A stretch of DNA of 64,000 bases from assembly GCA_965283955.1 (NCBI GenBank), contig CBDIQW010000001.1, forward strand, positions 1,364,001 through 1,428,000, written 5' to 3'. The notes under the pieces were generated by a model, which saw only the letters and a list, made by a program, of their open reading frames with translations, was not told the origin of the DNA and ran no database searches. A program made the translations under genes and the position numbers. The stretch is from Emticicia sp965283955. GTDB taxonomy: Bacteria; Bacteroidota; Bacteroidia; Cytophagales; Spirosomataceae. This document shows positions 10,790 to 16,938 of the stretch, one piece after another (the stretch's first letter is position 1; every line of letters begins with the position of its first letter).

Positions 10790-10912
10790 TCAGTAGTTCG
10801 GCAAAAATTGATTATGGACTCCTGAAATAATTTTAGACGTAAAGTTCGAATCTCTTCTTCGTCACATTATGAAAAAATATCGTTCATGGACAGTGGACTT
10901 ATAAAAAAATAA

Positions 10913-11518
10913 ATGAACTTCCCCTCCAAGCTTATAGAAGAAGCTGTTATTGAAATATCAAAGTTGCCGGGAATAGGTAAAAAATCGGCTTTGAGATTGG
11001 CTTTACACTTATTGAAAAGAGACGAATCGCAGACGCAACTTTTGGCTGATGCTCTAACAAAGATGCGTACAAAAACGACTTTCTGTCGTAAGTGCCACAA
11101 TATTTCAGATGACGAACTCTGCCTAATTTGCAGTTCGCCACGCCGTGATGCCGCAGTTCTTTGTATCGTAGAAGATACCCGTGATGTACTGGCCATCGAA
11201 AATACCGCTCAATATCGTGGACTTTATCATATTTTGGGGGGAATCATCTCGCCATTATCAGGCATTGGGCCTAACGATTTGAATATTGAGTCATTGATAA
11301 AAAGAGTCGAACAAGAGCCTGATATTCAAGAAATTATCTTGGCACTTAGTCCAACAATGGAAGGCGACACAACCGCTTTTTATCTACAAAAACGGCTAAA
11401 ACCTTTCAATAAAAAGATAAGTACCATCGCTCGTGGAATTCCAATCGGTGGCGACCTCGAATATGCCGATGAAGTAACCCTCGGACGCAGTATTGCGAGC
11501 AGGATTGCTTATGAGTAG
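10913..11518 (+). CDS. recR: Recombination mediator protein RecR
   Basis: A 201-residue RecR, the usual length. It has an N-terminal helix-hairpin-helix (SKLPGIGKKSALRLALHLL, about residues 16-34), a four-cysteine zinc finger (C58, C61, C70, C73) and a Toprim domain starting near AVLCIVEDTRDVLAIE (81-96) with the GPNDLNI segment. RecR works with RecO and RecF to load RecA on gaps in single-stranded DNA. The start ATG at 10913 matches the conserved N-terminus. It is followed closely by a TrpF-like gene; the pairing has no clear functional meaning. Confidence 0.95.
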   Translation: MNFPSKLIEEAVIEISKLPGIGKKSALRLALHLLKRDESQTQLLADALTKMRTKTTFCRKCHNISDDELCLICSSPRRDAAVLCIVEDTRDVLAIENTAQYRGLYHILGGIISPLSGIGPNDLNIESLIKRVEQEPDIQEIILALSPTMEGDTTAFYLQKRLKPFNKKISTIARGIPIGGDLEYADEVTLGRSIASRIAYE

Positions 11519-11589
11519 GGTTCGACTTCGCTCACCCTCCACTAAGTTGTGTAGTATTTTATGAATAAAGAATGCTTTCAGACAAAAAT

Positions 11590-12243
11590 ATGATACCAAA
11601 AGTCAAAATCTGCTGCATTAGTTCACCTCTGGAAGCTAAACAAGCCGTTAGTTACGGAGCTTCGGCATTGGGTTTGGTGGCCAAAATGCCGAGCGGGCCA
11701 GGCCCAATTTCTGATGAATTGATTAGAGAAATCGTCCAAACAATACCGCCGCCGATTGCATCGTTTCTACTGACCAGTCGTACTGATAGTTTTGATATTA
11801 TTGCACACCAAAAGGCGGTTAATTCTAATGTCATTCAGATTGTTGACACCTTACAGTCAGGCTCTTACGATGATTTTAGAAGAGAAATTCCTGCGATAAA
11901 AATCGTACAGGTTATTCACGTAGTTGATGAAAAATCATTGGATGAAGCACTCGAAATCTCGGAAAAAGTGGATGCACTTTTGCTTGATTCGGGAAACCCG
12001 AATTTGGCAGTAAAAGAACTCGGCGGAACAGGTCGAGTACATAACTGGACAATTAGCCGAAAAATTGTGGAGCAATCAAAAGTACCCGTTTTCTTGGCAG
12101 GTGGAATCAAAACTGAAAACGTAAGAGCTGCCATTGATGCCGTGCAGCCGTATGGTTTAGATTTATGCAGCAGTGTTCGTACCGACGGCAAATTAGACCC
12201 TTACAAATTAGAAGCATTTTTTAATGAAGTAAATCGGGTTTAA
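11590..12243 (+). CDS. Phosphoribosylanthranilate isomerase (TrpF)-like protein
   Basis: A 217-residue TIM-barrel protein. It opens with PKVKICCISSPLEA, where the first Cys matches the catalytic cysteine of TrpF (KICG in most), and shows VDALLLDSG with the catalytic-type Asp, GGTGRVHNW (usually GGTG-x-x-F-DW), VFLAGGIKTENV for phosphate binding, and GLDLCSSVRTDGKLD at the last strand. TrpF converts N-phosphoribosylanthranilate to CdRP in tryptophan synthesis. The protein is divergent: KICC in place of KICG, and CSSVRT where SSGVE is usual. It is not in a trp operon, so it could be a paralogue with another role. ATG at 11590 is preferred over 11572 because it directly precedes the conserved strand. 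Confidence 0.75.
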   Translation: MIPKVKICCISSPLEAKQAVSYGASALGLVAKMPSGPGPISDELIREIVQTIPPPIASFLLTSRTDSFDIIAHQKAVNSNVIQIVDTLQSGSYDDFRREIPAIKIVQVIHVVDEKSLDEALEISEKVDALLLDSGNPNLAVKELGGTGRVHNWTISRKIVEQSKVPVFLAGGIKTENVRAAIDAVQPYGLDLCSSVRTDGKLDPYKLEAFFNEVNRV

Positions 12244-12247
12244 GTTT

Positions 12248-12255
12248 TATATTTG
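12248..12255 (+). promoter_or_regulatory. Candidate -7 box (TATATTTG) for the ATPase/HNH pair
   Basis: TATATTTG fits the Bacteroidota -7 consensus TAnnTTTG and lies 18 bases before the ATG of the ATPase gene, just after the upstream stop codon. It suggests the defence-like pair has its own promoter with a very short leader. Confidence 0.5.
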
Positions 12256-12272
12256 TACAAAAGCCCTATATT

Positions 12273-13436
12273 ATGGAAGAGATTTTCATCAGTAAAATAC
12301 ATATTAATAAAGTCCGTCACCTTGAAAATGTGGATATTCTTCTTTCAGAAACCGAAAGAAAACACCTTATTTTGACTGGGAAGAATGGTAGTGGAAAGAC
12401 GAGTTTGTTGGAAGAGATTAAAGATTATTTAGGTTTTTTCTTGAAAAACTCCTATGAAAAAGTTGATATTACATTACTATTTAACAGTCTTGGTGGAAAT
12501 TCTGAAAAGAGGGATGAAATCATTATTAAAAAATTAAATGAAAAATTGTTAATTACTTTCAACAAAAACATTCAAAAACAAAATACTCCTAATTTCAATA
12601 TTTCGCATTTCTCAGCAAAACGAACTGTTAAATTTGAAACTCCAAAAGGGGTTTTAAAAATACCAACTGATAAGAACTTAAAAAAAAATAATAGCTACTT
12701 TATTCAACAATTAGTTAATATAAGGTATGAACTTTTGGAAGCAAAAGTTGATGAAAAAATTGACACTGAAAGTAAATTACAAAACTGGTTAGATAATTTC
12801 AAAAACTTGCTTACCAAGCTATTCCACGATGAAAAATTAAGATTAGAGTACAGTAAGGAAAGCTATAATTATTACATAGTATTATCTGACGGTCGAAAAT
12901 TTAATTTTAATCAACTTTCAGATGGTTATTCATCCATAATTGACATTGTTTCGGAAATTTTAATGTCTGCTGGTGATAAAATTGTTAGAGCATATGACCT
13001 CCAAGGCATTGTCTTAATCGACGAAATCGAAACGCATTTACACATTGATTTACAGAAGAAAATCTTACCTTTTCTGACTTCATTTTTCCCAAAAATTCAG
13101 TTTATCGTCACGACTCATTCACCCTTTGTTCTAAGCTCAGTTAACAATGCTGTGATTTTTGATTTAGAAACTAAGCAACGAGTTGAAGATTTATCAGGAT
13201 ATTCGGTTGAGGGTATCGTAGAATCATATTTCGATGTTGACCAATATTCCGATGAAATAAAGGCTAAATTAGATGAATACGAAACATTACTAAATAAATC
13301 AGACTTAACAAGTGAAGAGAAAGAGCGTAAATTAGACCTAAAAATCTACTTTAAGGATAATATCGCAAAAACGTTATCACCAGAGTTAAGTCTTAGAATC
13401 AAGGAGTTAGAAACACAAAAATTAGTTACTCAATGA
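12273..13436 (+). CDS. AAA/SMC-like ATPase, Septu PtuA-like
   Basis: A 387-residue ATPase of the AAA_15/AAA_21 (OLD/SMC-like) class. It starts with the typical FISKIHINKVRHLENVDI strand, has Walker A GKNGSGKTS at residues 36-44, an ABC-signature-like LSDGYSS near 212-220, Walker B IVLIDEIETHLH near 246-257 and an H-loop TTHSPFVLSS near 275-284. The region between is short, so the coiled-coil insert of SMC proteins is reduced. Its stop overlaps the next gene (HNH nuclease) by 4 bases, the gene order of Septu systems, where PtuA drives a PtuB nuclease against phage. It is shorter than PtuA of the best-known systems. A hand count over 12421-12540 gives 29 G+C in 120 bases, far lower than the neighbouring trpF-like gene, which hints at recent acquisition. 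Confidence 0.8.
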   Translation: MEEIFISKIHINKVRHLENVDILLSETERKHLILTGKNGSGKTSLLEEIKDYLGFFLKNSYEKVDITLLFNSLGGNSEKRDEIIIKKLNEKLLITFNKNIQKQNTPNFNISHFSAKRTVKFETPKGVLKIPTDKNLKKNNSYFIQQLVNIRYELLEAKVDEKIDTESKLQNWLDNFKNLLTKLFHDEKLRLEYSKESYNYYIVLSDGRKFNFNQLSDGYSSIIDIVSEILMSAGDKIVRAYDLQGIVLIDEIETHLHIDLQKKILPFLTSFFPKIQFIVTTHSPFVLSSVNNAVIFDLETKQRVEDLSGYSVEGIVESYFDVDQYSDEIKAKLDEYETLLNKSDLTSEEKERKLDLKIYFKDNIAKTLSPELSLRIKELETQKLVTQ

Positions 13437-14113
13437 TAAATATTGTGAAGTCACAACCCGCTCCACTTTGTTTATCAGTTGAAAAAGAAAAGAATAATGG
13501 TGACTACAAATGTGGAGAGGTTTTAGAAAGGATACAAAATGATTTTCATAATAAATGCTATATCTGCGAAGACAAAGATATTACAAGCATCAATGTCGAA
13601 CATTTTGAGCCACACCAAAATAATAAAGAAAAACTTTTCGACTGGAATAACCTTTTTTACGCATGTCAGCACTGCAATAACATTAAAAATGATTTAGAAA
13701 AATACCATCCATTACTCAACTGTACGAACGAAAATCATAAGATTCTGGATTGGATTAAGTTTGAGTATGAGATAATGCCTCTTGGTGAACCTAAAATTAT
13801 TGCTCTTCAAACGGACGAATTAACACAAAAAACTGTTACACTTATACAAGACGTTTTTACAGGAACAACTCCGCTTAAAACTTTGGAGGCAAGAAACTTG
13901 AGAAGAAAACTCGAAAAAGAAATGCGTCCATTTTTAAATGATTTGTTTGAATATTTCAGCGATGATACTTTTTCAGAAGAAGAAAAAACAATTTTAAAAC
14001 TTAGAATTATCCGACGATTAAGCATAAAATCCGCCTTTACTGCGTTTAAGGTTTGGTATATAAAAAAGAACAGCGTTTATTTACAAGAATTCAGTCAATA
14101 TTTACCCTCATAA
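13433..14113 (+). CDS. HNH endonuclease, Septu PtuB-like
   Basis: A 226-residue nuclease. The HNH/zinc core is complete: CYIC, then VEHFEPH (the metal and catalytic His), a WNNLFYACQHCNNIKND segment giving the second C-x-x-C pair and the Asn/Lys end of the fold. This layout matches the retron/Septu-associated HNH proteins (TIGR02646-like). The C-terminal half is helical and charged with no other motif. ATG overlaps the stop of the ATPase by 4 bases (ATGA), so the two are translationally coupled and surely work together. The likely role is phage-triggered cleavage of nucleic acid under control of the ATPase (known for Septu, inferred here). The gene is AT-rich like its partner, and the next gene follows after only 4 bases. 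Confidence 0.8.
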   Translation: MINIVKSQPAPLCLSVEKEKNNGDYKCGEVLERIQNDFHNKCYICEDKDITSINVEHFEPHQNNKEKLFDWNNLFYACQHCNNIKNDLEKYHPLLNCTNENHKILDWIKFEYEIMPLGEPKIIALQTDELTQKTVTLIQDVFTGTTPLKTLEARNLRRKLEKEMRPFLNDLFEYFSDDTFSEEEKTILKLRIIRRLSIKSAFTAFKVWYIKKNSVYLQEFSQYLPS

Positions 14114-14117
14114 ACCA

Positions 14118-14825
14118 ATGAACAGAAAAGATTTCATCAAAGCCTTTATAGGAAGTGCCTTCGCTTTTAAGTTAAGCGATATTTATGCAAGCAAAGCTCC
14201 AATATTTTTCGACGGGATGTTTACCCTCGCTCCTCTACCCTACGCCAACGATGCTCTTGAGCCACATATCGACAAAATGACGATGGAAATTCACCACGAC
14301 CGTCATCACAAAGCGTATGTCGATAACCTCAACAAAGCCATTGCTGGAACCGACATGGAAAAACTTTCAATCGACCAATTATTGAGCAACATCAGCAAGT
14401 ATCCAGTTGCAGTAAGAAATAATGGCGGTGGACACTGGAATCATACTTTTTTCTGGCAAATCATGGCCCCAAATGCGGGCGGAATGCCAACTGGTAAACT
14501 TTCTGATGCCATTACAGCAACTTTTGGTGGTTTCGACAAAATGAAAGAAGAATTTGGCAAAGCTGCCACTACTCGTTTTGGGTCGGGTTGGGCTTGGTTA
14601 ATTGTAACTCCTGACAAGAAATTGAAAATCGTTTCGACAGCCAACCAAGATAACCCATTGATGGACGTAGCAACCGACAAAGGAACGCCAATTTTGGCTC
14701 TTGATGTTTGGGAACACGCTTATTATTTGAAATACCAAAACAAACGTGCCGATTACGTAGCCGCTTTCTGGAATGTAGTAAACTGGAAAAAAGTAAGCGA
14801 AAACTTTGAAGCTGCAATGAAATAA
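14118..14825 (+). CDS. Fe/Mn superoxide dismutase, exported form
   Basis: A 235-residue SodA/SodB-type enzyme turning superoxide into peroxide and oxygen. Metal ligands are visible: His in MEIHHDRHH, His in GGGHWNHTFFW, and Asp plus His in ALDVWEHAYYLKYQNKR. The STANQDNPL segment with its Gln resembles Mn-type or cambialistic enzymes. Before the catalytic domain there is an extra N-terminal segment of about 30 residues, MNRKDFIKAFIGSAFAF, resembling a Tat-type signal (R-K-D-F in place of R-R-x-F), so I infer a periplasmic or secreted enzyme. It begins 4 bases after the HNH nuclease stop. Whether it belongs functionally to that pair, or the pair was inserted in front of it, is open. Confidence 0.93.
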   Translation: MNRKDFIKAFIGSAFAFKLSDIYASKAPIFFDGMFTLAPLPYANDALEPHIDKMTMEIHHDRHHKAYVDNLNKAIAGTDMEKLSIDQLLSNISKYPVAVRNNGGGHWNHTFFWQIMAPNAGGMPTGKLSDAITATFGGFDKMKEEFGKAATTRFGSGWAWLIVTPDKKLKIVSTANQDNPLMDVATDKGTPILALDVWEHAYYLKYQNKRADYVAAFWNVVNWKKVSENFEAAMK

Positions 14826-14832
14826 GTAATTT

Positions 14833-14881
14833 AAACCTATGAGGTTTTGAAAGTTGTAACGATTCGGAACCTCATAGGTTT
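14833..14881. repeat. Inverted repeat related to the REP copies near 63.2-63.9 kb; likely terminator
   Basis: Arms AAACCTATGAGGTT (14833-14846) and AACCTCATAGGTTT (14868-14881) are perfect reverse complements around a 21-base loop, followed by T residues. The arm differs at one position from AAACCTATAAGG, the arm of the two elements flanking the RAYT gene near the end of the window. It sits between the SOD and antitoxin genes and can act as a terminator. Confidence 0.7.
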
Positions 14882-14908
14882 TTCGTATTTTTGAAAAAAT
14901 CTACAATT

Positions 14909-15166
14909 ATGGAAGTGACTTATCAACTAAACGAGTCAGAATTCGACCAAAACGTTTTTAAGGCAATCAAAACAGCCTTCAAAAATCGTTTGATAAAAAT
15001 TTCAATCAGTAGTTCAGATGTGAATGATACTGTGGCAGAGAAAGAACATGAGTATGCCGTTTCTATTCCTTATAATGATTTATCAAATATCATTGAATCT
15101 TTTGAAAAAGATGATTCATATAAGTTGATGGACGCTATTGAAAATTTTAAAATTGCGTCGAAATGA
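14909..15166 (+). CDS. Putative antitoxin of a YoeB-type pair
   Basis: An 85-residue acidic protein directly ahead of a YoeB-like toxin, with a 4-base overlap (ATGA at 15163-15166). The N-terminal part (MEVTYQLNESEFDQNVFKAIKTAF) and the C-terminal helices (YNDLSNIIESFEKDDSYKLMDAIENF) look like a short alpha/beta protein with a toxin-wrapping tail. It does not show a clear Phd/YefM DNA-binding motif, so the antitoxin family is uncertain; the role is inferred from position, size and overlap. ATG at 14909 is preferred over an upstream TTG in the same frame. The preceding inverted repeat separates it from the SOD gene. Confidence 0.72.
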   Translation: MEVTYQLNESEFDQNVFKAIKTAFKNRLIKISISSSDVNDTVAEKEHEYAVSIPYNDLSNIIESFEKDDSYKLMDAIENFKIASK

Positions 15167-15423
15167 GAAGCCTCAAACTCGAACCAAAAGCAACTCAACA
15201 AGTAGCAGATTGGTTACATTCAGACCCTAAAACGCTCAAACGTATTCTCCGTATTCTTCAAGAATGTTGCCGAACTCCCTTCGAGGGCATTGGCAAACCA
15301 GAGCCACTCAAAGGAGATTTAAAGAAATATTGGTCAAGGAGAATTGATGATGAACACCGTTTGGTATATCAAGTGAGCGATACAGAAATTACAGTATTTT
15401 CACTTCGAGGACATTACGAATAA
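15163..15423 (+). CDS. Txe/YoeB-family ribosome-dependent mRNA interferase toxin
   Basis: An 86-residue RelE-superfamily toxin. The typical YoeB features are present: an N-terminal strand, the DPKTLKRILRILQECCRTPFEGIGKPEPLKGDLKKYWSRRIDDEHRLVYQV stretch split over the helix, the G-KPE-LKG motif, the W-SRRI strand, and the C-terminal catalytic tail SLRGHYE, where the His and Tyr before the end are the classic catalytic pair of YoeB. In the family the toxin binds the ribosome and cuts mRNA in the A site; it is held in check by the upstream antitoxin, whose stop overlaps its start. Confidence 0.9.
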   Translation: MRSLKLEPKATQQVADWLHSDPKTLKRILRILQECCRTPFEGIGKPEPLKGDLKKYWSRRIDDEHRLVYQVSDTEITVFSLRGHYE

Positions 15424-15457
15424 AAAAGGCTTATTTCTCAGCGAAATAAGCCTTTTT
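15422..15457. terminator. Rho-independent terminator after the toxin gene
   Basis: A long stem AAAAAGGCTTATTTC and its reverse complement around a five-base loop (TCAGC), with A and T runs on either side, so it can stop transcripts from both directions. It starts at the toxin stop codon. Confidence 0.85.
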
Positions 15458-15552
15458 ACTTGCATCAAACAGTTGTAAATATTTATTCTATAACCTGATT
15501 CACTTGATAATCAGCAATTTATATTTCTGTGGACTGCCGACTGTTGACTGAC

Positions 15553-16893
15553 TTACTCCACAACCTTAGCCGCTAAAACCGTCTTTTTATCTGCCTTTAA
15601 TACTTCGTAAGCTACCAAAACTTTACCATTAAATACTAAAGTACTGGCATTTTGTCCGTAATCTGAGTCGGCAACTTTCTGACTATCAAGCAATTTACCG
15701 TTCACAATTTTGCTATAAAACACATTACTTATACCACTTTCGGCTGTTTGCTCCCAAACCATAACGGCTGTTTTATCATCAGCTGTTATATACGTATTTT
15801 TTGCCGAAGCATCTAAAACTTTCAATAATTTACCCGATGAATTGGCCAAACGAAAACCCGATTGACCGTTTTGAGTTCCCGAAAACCACGTTGCATACTG
15901 CTCGTTTTTCACCGAAACCGTTGTAGCACCTGCGTGTGGGCAGCCTTTGATTTCCCATTTATCAGCATACAAAGTTTTGGGAGCTGAGAAAGTTGCTCCA
16001 TTATCTTTCGATATAATGTGCGACATATCACGAATATCATTGTTATTATCACGGTAAACCATGTGCAAAGCCCCTGTTTCATCAACTACCATACTGATAT
16101 TACAGCAATCACACACCACAGCATCGATGAGTTTTTCTGCTTGGAAAACCCCATTTTTAGTTATTGCCAAACGCAAATCACGTTCTTCGTGTTTGGTGCT
16201 TCCTTTTACATCTTTCAGATAAGCTACCGCAATTTCATCATTGGCCAATAAAACAGCATCGAAAAACCCACGGGTGAGTTTGGTGGTATCTGTATCAACC
16301 GAGGTTGGCGAAGTCCAGGTATTTCCACCATCTTTCGAAACCGTAAATCTGATTTCTGAACTACGTTTTGGTCTGGCTGCTGGTGCTTGTTGTGGAGCAG
16401 GTGCATTGTGATTACTATGATTAGCTTCTTGGAGCTGAGCTGACGGGCGTGCTTCTCTCGGTGGCATTGCTGGACTCGTACGATACGAGAAAACAGCAAC
16501 CATTTCACCATTTTTCTTGAATAATAACTTCGGACGCATCAAACGGCCGTTTCCTAAGCCCCCATCAGCAAAAACTGTCTTTTTTTCGCTGTAAGTTTTC
16601 CCATCTTTTGAAGTAGCAAAGCAAAGTGAAACCACGTTTTGTGGGTCTTTTTCTGTCCAATATAAAACTACTTCTCCTTTATTGTTTTTTGTCAATGTTG
16701 GTAAAGTGTAAGTCTTATTTGGGTCAGTTTCAATGGGCGAATCTACAAAATTTGCTTTTAAACCTACGCTTGAAAGTGCTGCTTCATCTGTAGTTTTACA
16801 GATTGTCATTGTTTGTTTTTCTGTTCTCGAACTCATGAAAAATCCGAAAAAACTTATGAAAAACAGGTTTATTGTTATGGTTAACTTTAACAT
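15553..16893 (-). CDS. Exported sialidase-fold (BNR) protein with Cys-rich motifs, in an iron-uptake operon
   Basis: A 446-residue protein with an N-terminal hydrophobic export segment and a beta-propeller of the exo-alpha-sialidase/BNR type: ATSKDGKTYSEKK, TVSKDGGNTWTSP and ISKDNGATFSAPK are Asp boxes. A Pro/Ala/His/Asn-rich linker (about residues 143-170) interrupts the fold. Two unusual motifs stand out: VVCDCCNISM near residue 260 and IKGCPHAG near 310, which look suited to metal or heme binding; true sialidases lack these. It lies 46 bases after the TonB siderophore receptor on the same strand, behind an iron-type operator. I infer a role linked to metal or heme uptake and not sialic acid release; this is unproven. 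Confidence 0.72.
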   Translation of the reverse strand: MLKLTITINLFFISFFGFFMSSRTEKQTMTICKTTDEAALSSVGLKANFVDSPIETDPNKTYTLPTLTKNNKGEVVLYWTEKDPQNVVSLCFATSKDGKTYSEKKTVFADGGLGNGRLMRPKLLFKKNGEMVAVFSYRTSPAMPPREARPSAQLQEANHSNHNAPAPQQAPAARPKRSSEIRFTVSKDGGNTWTSPTSVDTDTTKLTRGFFDAVLLANDEIAVAYLKDVKGSTKHEERDLRLAITKNGVFQAEKLIDAVVCDCCNISMVVDETGALHMVYRDNNNDIRDMSHIISKDNGATFSAPKTLYADKWEIKGCPHAGATTVSVKNEQYATWFSGTQNGQSGFRLANSSGKLLKVLDASAKNTYITADDKTAVMVWEQTAESGISNVFYSKIVNGKLLDSQKVADSDYGQNASTLVFNGKVLVAYEVLKADKKTVLAAKVVE

Positions 16894-16938
16894 TTCTAAA
16901 TATGTTTAATTTGTTACATAAAAACTAAAATGTGAGCT

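Noticed and set aside
11518..11537. GGGT...ACCC palindrome after recR
   Set aside because: It resembles common dispersed GGTTCGACTTCGCTC-type repeats, but the stem is only four base pairs and one copy is not enough to call a repeat family.
12273..14113. Retron with Septu effector
   Set aside because: No reverse transcriptase gene and no msr/msd-like structure lies next to the pair; only the effector-like part is present.
15553..16893. True sialidase (neuraminidase)
   Set aside because: Asp boxes are present, but no clear catalytic Arg triad was seen and the context is iron uptake, so only the fold is claimed.
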